Origin: Tetrastigma voinierianum
Lineage: Eukaryota > Streptophyta > Magnoliopsida > Vitales > Vitaceae
Reading direction: 5' to 3'
DNA: 64,000 nucleotides
NCBI GenBank assembly: GCA_016808115.1
Contig: JAEQBH010009441.1
Span: 1-64,000 of the forward strand
Under the pieces are notes generated by a model. The model worked only from the letters and a program-made list of their open reading frames with translations, had not been told where the DNA came from and made no database searches. A program made the translations under genes and the position numbers. Each line of letters starts with the position of its first letter. The first letter of the stretch is position 1. Below are positions 13,301-26,700 of this stretch, one piece after another.

Positions 13301-15570
13301 CTAGTGTGATGCCAGGCAAAATAAGGGAGTCTGTGAATCAGGAGGCACGATGGGGGCTGAATCACAAGAGGATGGTCAGGGCCAAGTGCTGGGAGGCCAG
13401 AGCAGGAAGGATCAAGGCCCAGACTTGTACTAGCAGAAACCAAGCAAAGGGATGAATCTCGACCTGATGCGGAAGAGTCTGAATAAACAGAAGGATCAGA
13501 TCAGAACAGAATATAAGACTAAAATAAACGTTGGATTAAATTTGTTTTCTATCTTGACCAGAACATTGGAAGGGACATATCTCAGGCAGATGTGGAAGGC
13601 TCAGAGTAAAGGAGATGAGCCAGATGGGAGCAATCATGGGAGGGACTGGATCAAGGGAAGGGATCAGAATCTCAGGGCAGTGGGAGACAAAATAAAAATG
13701 AGAGGGATTGAGTCTGGGATGTGCTGGAGACAGAATAAGTACAGGGATGGAATACAAGTGTGAGTGCCTTTGACCAGAGCAAAACAGGATGGATCAGGAG
13801 GCGAGTGTGGGAGGACTGAAATAAAAGCAGAGGACAGGAATCAGGATGAATGCACAGGAGCCAAACAAGACAGGATCAGATGGGCACAGAAAGCAGGAGG
13901 CTGGAGTCAAAGTGGAATCAGCAGATCACAGCCCAGATCAGCAGGCAGTGAAGGATGGATAATTCAGTGATCTTGGAGGCCAAACAAGGAGGATTAGTCA
14001 GAATCTGTTTGCCAGTAGAGACCAAAGGATGGATCAGATCTGAGCATGCCCAGGGCTCAAATCAAAAACCAGGAGATGAATCTGGTGTGAATCTGGAGGC
14101 AGAAAGCAGGGAGGATTAGAACTATAAGATCTTGAGCCGAGCCAAAGGAAGGGATGGAATACAGATGAAATATTGAAGGCACAGGATCAGAATGAGGCGT
14201 GGGATCCCAGGAACAGATCAGAGCCAGTGAGTCAAAGGAGGAAGAATCAGGAGCTGAGTGCAGAGGAACTGAAACAAGGGAGGGATTGAGTCTGAGTACA
14301 TGATATGGAGAGAACCGAGCAAAGGGAAGATGAATGGGTTTGTTCAAAGGGCCAGATCATCAAAGGATTGGATGAAGGCAGAGATCTGGAGGCCGAAATC
14401 AAGGCTTGAGTGAGATCTGGGACAGTGCCGGAGAGCCAGAAAGCAGAGGAGGATTGAATCACGCGTACTGTGGAACCCAGGCAAAGGAGGATGGGATTAT
14501 CTCATTGCCAGAAACCCAGGATGAGGCTCAAGGGTCAGATCGTGATGGAGACCGAATCAAAGATGGATCAGATCTGGAGCAGTGCGGAGGCAGTCAAGCT
14601 CAGGGATCAAATTGGGTGCTGATACCAAGACAGGAAGCCAAAACAGAAGGATGAGTGTCAGGCATGATCTTGGATACCGAAACAAGAAAGGGATCAGAAT
14701 CTGAAGGCACTAATGCAGAAAATATAAACCAAAAAGGTTCAGATCTAGGCGCGATCTTGGGATAACAAATAAAAAAGGGGATGGATCTTGAGGCATGTGC
14801 AGAGGAATAGATAAGAAAGGGATCAAATCAGCGCAATGCAGGAGAACTGAATAGAGAATTCAAATCAGTCAAAGTGGGACTATGAAATAAAAGGAGAGAT
14901 GGGACATGACAATGCAGAGACCGGAGATAAAGGAGGGATGAGATCTGGGCACAGTCTTGGAAGAATCCCAAATCAGCAGGGAAGGGATGGAATAAGGGAC
15001 AGTGCCCCGGGACGAGCAAAACTATGGGGATCAGATCCAAAATGTGATCACCATGAAGCAGAGTAAGCACGAAGGATTAAGTCAGGTGAGTGCTCAGTGA
15101 AACAAAGGAAGGATCAGAATCCCAGGTGCGATCTGGGAGAACCAGAGCCCAAAGCAGAGGTGCAATCAGAGCACTAGTGCAGAGGCTGAAGCCAGCAGTG
15201 GATAGAATCTGGGCTGAATGGGAGGACCAAGCAAGCAAGGGATCAGATGGGCGTAGTGTTGAGACCCAAAATAAGGAAGGATAGAATTTAGATAAACTCA
15301 GAAGAACAAAATAAAGGACAGAGATGAATCGGTTTTGTGAGAACTACAGATGAAACAAGTAGGATCAAGTGAGGTGATACCAAGGGAAGGGCCCAGATAG
15401 AGTTATGAGATACAAGGCAGAAGCATGGAAAGGGTGAGATCTGATTAATGGAGGAGCTGGGAATCAAGCCAGAGGAGATTAAATCTGGAGTGAGATCATG
15501 GAGATCAAATCAGGGAGGATAGAATCTGGGACAGTGCTTGAGGCCAGAGTCAGAGGAATGGGATTGTCAG
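13301..15570 (+). repeat. CpG-poor, strongly eroded satellite
   Basis: The repeat rhythm is still visible as GGATCAGATCTGGG, GGAGGC and AAACAAGGAGGAT words, but CpG is almost gone. I count only two CpG in 13,501-14,100, where consensus units would carry five to seven per 46 bp. The typical change is GATCGAAT to GATCAGAT or GATGAAT. A short AT-richer piece at 13,520-13,575 (with GGATTAAATTTGTTTTC) has the least satellite character. No coding capacity was recognised. Confidence 0.75.
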
Positions 15571-16615
15571 ATCTGGGAGCGTGTTTGTGGAACAAAGTGA
15601 GAGAATCGGAGATGGGCGTGATGCGGAGGGACCGAGATTAAAACAAAGGGATTGGATGCGGGCGTGGTGTGAGAGACCGAAATAAAGGAATGGATCGAGA
15701 TCTGGGCGCGATGCTAGAGACCCGAGATCAAAACAAAGGGTTCAAGTTGGCGAATACAGGGAGCATGAACAAAAGCGAAGAAGGGATCGATCTGGGGCGT
15801 GATGTCGGAGGGCAGGAAACAAAGGGATCGAATTTGGGCATGTGATACGGAAAACCGGAGCAAAAGGGTCGAATTGTTGCGATAGGATGACTTGAAATAA
15901 AAGAGGTTCAGATCTGGAAGCAATGTCGGAGAACTGAATCAAAGAAGAGATACAGAATCTGGCGCGTGCGAAGACCCCGAGAATCAAGGAATGGATGAGA
16001 TCTAGGCGCGATGTCGGAGAACTCAAGGTATTAAAGGAAGGTATCGAGATCTCGGCGCAATGCTAGAGACCCGGATGAAGGAAGGGATAGAATCTAGGCA
16101 TGATGTTGGAGATCGAAATAAAAAAGAAAGGATTGAATCTAGTAGCAATTCTGGAGAACCCGAAAAACTACGGGATCGAATCAGGGCACGATGAACCGAG
16201 AGCAAAATGAAGGAGGGATCGAGATCATAGGTAGTGATGCGGGAGGGACCAGAGCAAAGATGGAGGGATCGAGATGGATTGTGATCTTGAAAGCCGAAAG
16301 AGGGATCGAATCCGGACCACGTGCAGAGGAACCCCGGGAACCATGGAGGATTGCGAGATGCGGGCCACGATGCTGGAGCCGAAACAGAAGCGAATAAATA
16401 GGGTGGGCCCGATGCGGAGAGACCCCGAAACAAAGAAAGCGAGATAAATAAATTTGGGCCCGATGCGGAGGAACCAAACAAAACGGAGGACTGAATTCGG
16501 GTGTCACGGGAGACACAGAAATAAAAGGATTGGATCGAATGGGACCTTGATGCCAGGAACCCGAACAAGACGGGATCGAATTTGGAGGCGGTATGCGAAA
16601 GAACTAAATATAAAC

Positions 16616-16870
16616 AAAGGGATCAAATCAGGGCACGATACCAAAGGAAAAGGACCGAATCAGTGTGCAATGCCGGAGAACCCAAAACAAAAGAAAGGGA
16701 TCGAATCTGGAATTGTGTCTGAAAACTCGAATCCAAAATAAAGGGATCAAATCAGGCGCGATGCAAAGTTCCCAAAACCTCAAGGAATGGATCAAATCTA
16801 GGCACAATGCCAAAAAACGTGAAACAAAAGGAAGGGATCGAATCTAGGCGCGATGCGGAGAGCGAGTAAA
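16616..16870 (+). repeat. Higher-order repeat segment matching 43.2 kb
   Basis: The order is CGATACCAAAGG truncated unit, then GGACCGAATCAGTGTGC unit, then a unit with a CCAAAATAAAGGGATC linker, then CCAAAAAACGTG, then AAACAAAAGGAAGGGATCG. The same opening order (truncated unit, then the GGACCGAATCAGTGTGCG unit) is found at 43,235-43,330, followed there by a 19-bp unit and then by the AAGAACCCG counterpart of the AAAACGTG unit near 43,400. Confidence 0.65.
16621..16652 (+). repeat. 32-bp truncated unit, GATACCAAAGG class
   Basis: The unit passes from GATACC into AAAGGAA and the next GGACC, so about 14 bp covering GAACCCGAAACAA is missing. The same class is at 17,701-17,731, 31,065-31,095, 33,227-33,257 and 43,235-43,266. 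It is usually followed by an unusual GGACCGAATC or GGATGAAT start. A shared breakpoint in both halves of the window means one deletion event that was then spread with its neighbours. Confidence 0.75.
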
Positions 16871-19800
16871 GGAAGGGATCGAGATACGGGCGCGATGCGG
16901 AACAGGAATTGAAAAGATTGAATCTGGCGCGATGGCTGAGAGGGCTTGAAACCAAAGGAATGGTCAGATCTGGGTCGTGCGGAGGAGACCCGAGATCAAG
17001 ACAAAGGGATTAAATTTAGGTGCGATACCGAGAACTGAAAATGCGAAAGGATCGAATCTGTGCGATCTTTGGAGAACTGTAACAAGGGATCGAATGTCTG
17101 GCTGCAATGCAAAAACTAGGAGTAAAAAAAAGGGTTGAATCTAGGCGCAATGTCGGACAACCTAAAATAAAAAAGGAAGGGATCGAATCTGAGCGCAATG
17201 CTAGAGAACCCGAATAAAGAAGGTGAGATGGAATGATGTCAGGAGGCAGAGATGAGGGAATGGATTGAATGCAGGTGCGATCTTGGGAGGGCTGAAATAA
17301 AGGAAGGTATCGAATGGGCAATGCGAGAGCTGATGGAAGGATCAGTGGGCATGATGCCGAGGAGGGAATCGGGATATAAAAGAAAGGAATGAGAGATCTA
17401 CAGGAGCAATTACGGAGACGCACAGAAGCAAAGGGAGGATCGAATCAGGGCGCGTGCAAAGCTGGCTCAGGAAGGGATCTAATCAGGGCGCGATCTGAAG
17501 GCCGGAGGGCAAAGAAGCGAAGATGCGAGGATCAGGCCACGATGCACAGAGACAAATAAAACGAAGGGATCAAATCCCGGAGGCGCGATGTCGGAAGACC
17601 GGGAAATAAAGGAAGGGATCGAGATCAGGACAGCGTCTGAAACCAGACGAAGGGACGAGGATCAAATGCGGGCCATGTAAGAACTCAAATCAAAACAAAG
17701 TGATCGAATGCGGGCAGATACCAAAGGAAAGGGACCGAATCAGTGCAATGCCGGAGAACCCGAAACAAGAGGAAGGGATCGAATATAGGTGCAATGCAAT
17801 AAATGAATCAAAATAAAGGGGATGAATCCGTATTGTGAAATCTTAGGGCTTAAAAAAATCGAATGGATCAAATCTAGGTGCAATGCCAAGAACCGAAATA
17901 AAAGGAAGAGAGATTGAATCTAGTGCGATACAGAAGACAATAAAAAAGGAAGGGATGAATATGGGCACGATGCAGGAGAGCAGATGATGAATGGGATTGA
18001 ATCTGGGCGCGATGCCTGATAACCCGAAATAAAAAATGAAGGGATCAAATCTAGGAGTAATGCCCGAAGGAACCGAGAGGCAAAACTAGGGGATAAAGTC
18101 TGTACCCCGATCATAGACCCCAAACTAAAGCGGAGGATGAATGGGCGCAATGCTAGAACCGAAATAAAAGGAAGGGATCGAATCAGGAGCGATCTTGGGA
18201 GAACCAGGAAACAAAAGGAGGATGAGATGAAGACAGTGCTCAGAGACACAGAATCCAGGAAGGGATCGAATTTGGGGCGTGATGCGGAGAGACCCGAATG
18301 AAGGAAGGTATCAAATGCAGGCGCATGATGCGAACGGCTCGAATCCAGGAGGGATCAGTCAGGCACGTTACGGAGGAAACCAGGAAATAAAAGGAAGGAA
18401 CAATCACAGGGCCGTGCGAGCGAGAGAACTCGAAACAAAGCCCAGGGATCGAATCCGAGGCGATCTTTGGAAGTGAGGCTCCGCAGAGAGGATGAATCTC
18501 GGGAGGCGATGCCTTAGAACCATGTAACAAAAGGAAGGAGGATCAGATCCTTGCTTGCGCGATCTGGGAGGAGACCTGGAAACAAAGAATGAAGGAAGCG
18601 AATGGGCGCTATGCTGAGGGAACTGAAACAAGAAACGAAGGAAATCGAGATCTAGGAAGGCGTGCAGGAGGAACCCGAAACAAAGCGAAGGGATCGAGAT
18701 TCGGATTGCGATGTTGGAAGACACAGGAACAAGAGGATGAATGGACGTGAAATAGAGGAGACCCGAAGCGAGGACCAGAGATTGAATGCGGCGCGAGAAG
18801 CAGAAATGAGACAAAACAAAGTTGAATCCCAGAGCAATATGAAGAACTGAAACAAAAAGGAGTTGAATCTAGGCGCAATGTTAGGGAACCCGAATCAAAA
18901 CAAAGGGATCGAATCTGAGCGTGATGCAAGAGAACCCCGAAAGAAAAGGAAGGGATCGAATCTAGGTGCAATGCGGAGAAGCGAGATGAAAACAGGGGAT
19001 GAATGCGGGCGATGTGAAGGACCGAGAGCAAAAGGTATCAGATTAGGCGTGATCTTGGAGAGACCCAGAGCAAAGGAAAGGATCCAAATCAGGCACAATG
19101 CTGAGATCCGAGATCTAAAGGAAGGGGTCGAGATCTAGGCACGATCCGGAGGGCAATCTGAGATGAAGGTATCGAATCGGTGGCAAAGCAGAGGAACCGG
19201 GATGAAAGGGATGGGTTGATATCTAGATGGAGCAGGGAATAATAAAGGGATGGGTGGAGTAAAACAAAACTAAGAGATCAGTCGGATTGCGATGTGAGGA
19301 ACAGAAAGCGAAGCAGAAGGGATTGAATCAGAGTGCCATGCGGAGAATCAAGGCTCAAATCGAAGGGATGAGATAGGGCGATGGAGGAATAGAAGAAATC
19401 AAAGGGATCGAATCCAGGCGCGATGCTTGGGATCCTCAAACAAAGAAGGATTGGATCAGGCGATACTAAGAACCCAGCATGAAGAGCTCGAATCAGCGTG
19501 ATGTTGGAGAAGCCGGAATAAAAGGAAGAGATCGAATTTGGACGCAATACCGAAGAACCAGACTGAGGCGGGATGGAAATAAGGTGCAATGCCAAGGAAT
19601 TTGAATGAAACAGAGGCGAAGATGCAAAGTTAAAGATGGGAGGAGACCCGGGAAACAAGGTAGAATCGAATCTGATTAACGATCTTTGGAGACTTGGGAA
19701 ACAAAGGAAGGGATCGAATCAGGGTTGTACACTGGAACTGAATCAAAATAAAGGGATCGATTCCCACCTCGATGGCAAAGAACCCGAAATAAAATGAAGG

Positions 19801-22800
19801 GATAAAATCAAAGCGCAATGCTAAAGAACTCGAAATAAAAATGAGGGGATAGAATCTAAGCGATGTTAGGAAACACAGAAACAAAGGCAGGATGAATATG
19901 GGCGCGATCTTTGGACAACTTGAATACAAAAGGAAGGGATCAAATCTTAGAGTAATTCAAGAGAACCCAAAACAAAGCTAAGGGATCGAATCCGGGCACG
20001 ATGCCTGAGAACCCGAAAGAAAACGAAGGGATCGAATCTGGGGAGCGAATCTTCGAAAAACAAAGGGATTGAGTCGAAGCATGATGCTTTGATGACACGA
20101 AAAAATGGAAGGAATCGGAGATGGGACGTGATGCCAAGAACTTGAAAAGGAAGGGATCAAATGAGGCACAATGCAAGAGAACTCGGATCAAAACAAAAGG
20201 GATCGAATCCCCAGGCGCGATATGAAGAACACAATGAAGAGGATCAGGAAATCGCAGGCGAGACGAAGACGAATAAAGCAAAGGGTTCGAGATACGGCGC
20301 GATGAAGAACTCGAAAAAGAGCGATAGAGATCTAGCAGTGAACTGGAAATAAAAGGAAGGCATTGAATCTGGGGCAGTACGGAGAACTAAAGGAAATCTA
20401 AGGATCGAGATCACCGGCGCGATCTGTGGATCCGAAACAAAAGCAGAGTGATCGAGATGGCGTGATGCACGGAGGACCCGAAACAAGTGTGGGATCTCGA
20501 GGAATGGGTGAATGGAGGAGGAGCCAAAAGCAGAGGATGCAGAGCCGGGCGGGATGCTTGGAGCTGAAAACAAAATGAAGGATCAAATCAGGAGCGCGAT
20601 GCAGAACCAAGTACAAAATGAAGAGATCAAATGGGCGTGAGGTCAGAGAGACCAGGGTAAAAGGAAGGGATCGAATTTGGGTGCGATGCCCGAGAACTCG
20701 AATCAAAACAAAAGGACTCGAATGCAGGCGCCTTGATACGGAGAACTGAAACAAAGGAAGGGAGGGATCGAATGCAGGCGCGATGTCGAAGAATCGAGAG
20801 AGAATAAAGGAAGGGATCGAGAATCTGGGTGCAGTGCGGAGGCTTGCAGATCAAAAATAGGGATGAAGCAGGCGATGCACGAGAACCCGAAATAAGGAAG
20901 GGATCAAATCTAGGCGCAATGCTGTAAACAAAGGAGTGATCAAATCTAGGCGCGTCTTAGGAGAACACAAAATAAAAAGGAAGGATCGAATTCGGGTGAT
21001 GCAGGAGGGAGCAGAATCAAAACAAGGAATTGATTACGGGCGCGATCTTGGGAGAACCAAAATAAAAGGAAGGGATGAATCTAAGGCAATGCTAGAGCTA
21101 AACAAAACTAAGGGATGGAGATCTGGGCGCGATGCTTGAGGAACCGAAATAAGCCAGAAGGGATCGGTCGGGGCGCCATCTTGAGGAGGAACTGAAATAA
21201 AAGGAAGGGATCAGTCTGGGACCAAATGCCAGAGAGCAGAAAAATCAGGAATCGAATCAGGCGCGATGCTTGAGAACTGGGAAACAAAAGTAAAAGGATC
21301 AGATCAAGCGAGATGGAGGAGGGCAAACAAAGCAGAGTGCGAGCCGGGGCGCAATGCAGGAACTATAAACGAAGGGATGAATAAGGAGTGATGTCGGAGA
21401 ACAGGACAAAGGAAGGGATCGAATGCGGGCGTGATGCGGGGAACTCGAATCAGTAAAATGTGGATGGAGATGGGCCGCGATGCCCGGAGGGCAGAGCAAA
21501 GGGAAGGGATCGAATATGGGCGCAATGTCGGATAATCCGAAATAAAAGGAAGGGATTGAATCTTGGTGCAATGCCAGAGAACCCGAATCAAAATAAAGGG
21601 ATCGAATCTGGGCGAGATGCCGAAGAACACGAAATAAAGAATGAATGGAAATCAGGCACAATAAAGCGTGAAACAAAGGGATCAAATCTAGGCGCGAGTG
21701 CAGGAGGAATGTGATAAAGAAAGCCTTAGGAGTTGGATTGGGACTGGAGTGCGGGAGGGGCAGAATCGAGACAAGGTGAATCTGATGCGATCTTGGGAGG
21801 AACCGGGAAAATAAAAGGAAAGGATGGAATGGAGCAATGCCGGAGAGCCGAAGCAAAGCAGGGATAGAGATCCGGACCTTGATACTAGAACCTGAAATAA
21901 AGAGAAGAGGATCGAATCGGGCCCAATCTTGGAAACACAAAATATAAAAAGGAGGGATCAGATCATAAGACCTTGTATCTGAGAACTGACAAAACTATAG
22001 GATCGAATGGGGCACAATCCTGAAGCCATGATAAAACAGGGATGAATCTGGTGACGTGCGAAGGGCGCGAAACAAAGGAAGGGAATGAATCGAGGCGCGT
22101 GCCTAAGAGCCCTGAACAAAGCGTAGAGTCTGAGGCAGGACACGATGCTGAGGAACTAAAAACCATGAGGGATCGAGATCAGACACGATGCCGGAGATCT
22201 GCAGAAGCTCAACGAAGAGTATGAATCAGATGATAGACTTGAAACAAGAAGGAGGGATGAAAGACGTGACAGCATTTGAGACAGAATCAAAACTAAAGGA
22301 TGAATGACGTGAAGGCTAACGAGGGTGGCGGATGGATGATTAGGGTACACGAATAAAGCAAAGGGATAAAATCTTAGCGCGATACGGAGAGCCCGAAACA
22401 AAATGGTAGGAGTTGAATCTAGATGAAATGCTAGAGAACAGAGCAAAACAAAGGGGGATGTGGATTATCTGGAGCTATCTGGGAGGAGCTTCGGAAAAGG
22501 AGGGATGGGAGATCTAGGCACGAGAACCGGGAGACCATAAATAAAAAAGGAAGGGATCGAATCTAGGAGTATTGACAAGAAGAACCGAAAAAATCTAAGG
22601 ATCAGAGCGTGAAAGTGCATGTGAGGCAAAACAAAACAGAGGATGAGAAATAGATGAGATGTGAGAGCAGGCACAGTAAGGAGTTGAATCTGATGCGATG
22701 GAGAGGAGACAACGAAGGAGCGAATCAGGCGCGATGAGGAACCACGAAAATGTGAGAGGGATCAGATCAGTAGCCTTGATGCGAGGGCAGAAAGCGAGAG

Positions 22801-23700
22801 GGTTGAATCAGGGTGTGCGATGAAGAACAGAAATAGCGAAGGGATGGATGGAGGCATGTTGTCGGAGAACCCGAAATATAAAGAAGGGATCGAATCTAGA
22901 TGAAATGCTAGAGAACCTGAAACAAAACAAAGGGATCAAATCCGAGAGCGATGCAAGAGAACTTGAAACAAAAGGAGGGGATCGAATCTGGGCGCAATGC
23001 TAGAGAACTCGAGATCAATGAGGATCGATTATGGGCACGATCTTTGGAGAGACCAGAGCAAATGGAGGAGGTTGAGATGTGGGCCACGATGTGGGATGGC
23101 CGAGAAACAAGGAAGGGATCGAGATACAGGTGCAATGCCCAGGAGATGTATCAAAATAGGGATCGAGATCTGAGGCGCGATGCAGAGAACTACTATAGAA
23201 ATAGAGGAAGGGATCAAATGAGGCAATGCAAAGAAGAACTTAATATAAAGGAAAGGATTGAATCTGGGAGCGATCTTCAGACGTGAAATAAGAAAGAAAA
23301 GGATGAATAGGAAAAAGTGAGTGTAGAGATTGAATTAGAAAGCAGGGTTGAATCTCTAATGGTGCACAGGAGACCAGAAATATAAAGAATGGATTGAATC
23401 TGGTACGGAGGAACCAGGAATAAGAGCAGGAGATTAAATTTGGGGCGTGATGCCGAGGAGCCAGAGCAAAGCGAAGGGATCGAGATACGAGGCGCGATGT
23501 GGGAGGACCGAGAGCAAAAGAAAGGGAATCGAGATCTGGGCGTAATGCACAGAAAGCAGGAATAAAAGATTCGAATCTAAGTCACGATCTTAGGATAACC
23601 CAAAATAAAAAAGAAGGATCGAATGCGAAGCGCAATGTAGAGAACCAAGCAAAAGAAGTGATGAAATCACAGACCCCCAATGCTAGAACTGAATAAAAGG

Positions 23701-26700
23701 AATGGCTCCTAATCTGGCGATGTGGGAGGAACTCAAAGTGTAAAAAAGAAGGTATCGAATCTCGGCACAATGCGGAGAACCGAATCGAAAGGATGGGTGG
23801 CGGATGGAATCACAGGCACGATGCCCAGAATCCGAGTAAAGGGGAAGAGAACAAATCTAGGCGCATCTCTGAGAGAACCGAAAAAGCTAAGGGATCGAAT
23901 CAGCGCTGAGTGCTTGAGCTTAGCTCTGGCTCAAAAGGATCGGAAGTAGGCGATCTTGGAAGAACCAAATATGAAGGGATTAAATCGAGTGAACCGAAAC
24001 CCGAAACAAAAAGAAGGGATCGAATCCGGGCATGATGCAAGAGAACCCGAAACAAAACGAAGGGTACGAATCATACGGTGCTTGAGGAGACCTAAAACGA
24101 AGGGATTGAATCAGGGCGCGTCTTTGAAGGCAAGCAAGACAGGGAATGGGAGGATCAAACATGCAGAGGCAGGATCAAAAAAGGATCAGAATCTGGCGAT
24201 CACTTAGAACCATAAATAAAAAAAAAAGGTATTGAATCGCAGTGGAGAGGCTGAATCAATATGAAGGGATCGATCTAGGCACCGTAATAGGAGGCAGGAA
24301 ATAAAAGGAAGGGATGAAGTGCAGACTAATGCTAAGGCAGACAACACAGGGATCAGATCCAGGCGCGATGCCGGAGGAGCCCAGTATTACAAAGCGAAGG
24401 AATGATCAGTGAGTGCCTGAGAACCTTTAAAAATAACAAGATGGATAGAGTAGGACCTATACTAGAAGAACGCTGAAGAACAAAATCGAAGGGGAACAAA
24501 TCTAGGCGAGATGCGGGGAGGAACTCGAGAAATAAAAGGGAAGGTAGCCGAGATCGGGCTCAATGCAGGAGAGACTCGAATAAAGGAAGGGATCGAATCT
24601 TGGAACGATGGAGAACCAGAAATATGAAAGGATGAATCTAGAAGACAATACAGAAGACAGAAACAAACAGAGAGGATCGAGATTTGGAAAAGTGTGGCAA
24701 GACCAGCAGGGAGAAACAAAATGGGTTAGATCAGGACTACAAGTCTTGGGGAGGAACCCAGAAATAAAGACAGGGATCGAGATCGGGCAGTGGGAACTCA
24801 AGAGCCAGGGACGGATCGAGATCTGGGCGGAAGCAGGAGACTGAAGCAATGGAGGGATGAGATCAAACTAGTTGCAGGTGAGTAAAATGGATGGGATTGA
24901 GATTGGGTGGATGTGGGAGGACCGAATGGGGAGAGGATGAATCAGACGTAGTGCAGAGACCTGGGAATAAAGGATGGGATGAATCTGGAAGTGTCTTTTC
25001 CCGAGACTCAGATCAAAATATAGGGATCAAATGAGTAAATAGAGAGGAAAAAGCAAGAAGAAAAGGGAAGGATAAGAAACATAGATGAAGGCCCAGGAAA
25101 CAAAAGGAAGGATGAAGAATCTGAGTGCAGTGGAGGCTCAGAATCAAAAATAGGAAGGCATATGAGTGAAGGGCTGATGGGAGGAAGATAGAGTAAGAAA
25201 GGAAGGGATGAAAATTTGAACTGAGACTAAGACAGGTAAGAGGAGGATTGAGTGAGGCAGCGACACAGGAGAACATGGAGTTGAAAGGGAAGGGAAGGAT
25301 GGAGATGGGAAGGCAGTGCCAAGGCCCGAATCGAAACAAGGGATTGAGATGGAAGGAGATAGAACCTTTGAAATAAAAGGAGCGGTGGAATCTAGGAACC
25401 CAGTGCTAGAGAGACCCGAAACAAGGAGGATTGAATGCAGCAGAGACCCAAAACAAGGAAGGATGAGTGCTCAATACAAAGAACAGGATGAAAACAAAGG
25501 GATCGAATAAGTACGATCTTGGGAGGCAGAACAGGATCAAATCTGGGTGTAATGCGAGAGACAGATCAAAATAGAGGATTAGATCACGGTGTGAGTAAGA
25601 ATACAAAAGTAGAAATGGATCAAAATCTGAGTGCAATGCCAAGAGACAGAGAAAACAGGAAGGTCGAATCTGGCGCGATGGGAGAACACGAAATGAAAGG
25701 AAGGGATTGAAGCTGGGCGCGATGCGAGAGAACAGGAATTAAAAGAGATTGGGCTGGGTAGCGTGCAGAGGCCAATAAAAAGGAATGGATCTAGAATCTG
25801 GGTGCGATGCCGGAGAACCAGATCAAACAAGGGTTCTGTTGGATGAATCAAATTGTATGGGATCTAGAATCTGGGCGCGATCTGGGACCAACTGAAACAA
25901 AAGAAAGGATCGAATGAGCACAATGCGAAAACTAGAATAAAAAAGGGTGAATCTGAGATGTGGAATGTGAAATAAAAGGAGGGATGGGAGATTTGAGGCA
26001 AATTCTTTCAGAGACCCAAGATAAAAGGAATTGTCTATGAATGGGCATCATTCTTTGGAACTTGGATGAAATCTGGATGAATGGAGTGATCTTTGGGAGG
26101 ACAAAATGAAGGGTGTCAGATGGGCAGCAGTGCTGGGGAGGCCAGAATGGAGGGATGGAATGGGCCGATCTTGAGATCCGAGGCTAAAGAGGGATGAATC
26201 TGGAGACAGTGCCATGAAGACCTCAAGAGCAAGATGAAGGGATCGAATGGGCGATGGGAGGCACGAGAAATACAAAGGAAGAATCGAATCTGTTGGTACT
26301 CGACACGAAGCGAAGGAAGGGATCGAATCAGTGGGGATCCAGGAGGAACCATAACAAAATGGAAGGGTGCGAGGTCGAGCTTGATGCATGAGAACTGAAA
26401 CAAAGCAGATTGATCGAATGGATTGTGGGAGGAGCCAGAACAAACGAGAGGGATTGAATGGAAGTGTGGGAGAACAGCAGAATAAATGGGAAGGATCGAA
26501 TCGGAGCCAGTGCAAGACACATGAAAACGAAAGGGCGAGAGATCGATCTGGCGCCATGCCAAGGAGCTAGATAAACAGGGATCAAATCATGATAAAGGGA
26601 AGGGACCCGGGTGAGTTTTCAATGAACTGAAATAAAGGAAGGGATCGAATCTAGGTCTGATGCCCTTAACTCGAATCAAAATAAAGGATCAAATCTCAAA

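Larger units (their letters stand above)
15571..23700 (+). repeat. Satellite, left variant style with preserved runs
   Basis: Units recover CpG and consensus wording in several runs, for example 16,600-16,860, 17,130-17,210, 18,850-18,990, 19,930-20,060, 21,490-21,640 and 22,850-22,990. Subtype markers shared with the right half include the truncated GATACCAAAGG unit (16,637 and 17,717), the CCAAAAAACGTG unit (16,803) and the CTAGATGAAATGCTAGAG unit (22,412 and 22,893). Between these runs the left-style replacements dominate. No gene is present. Confidence 0.85.
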
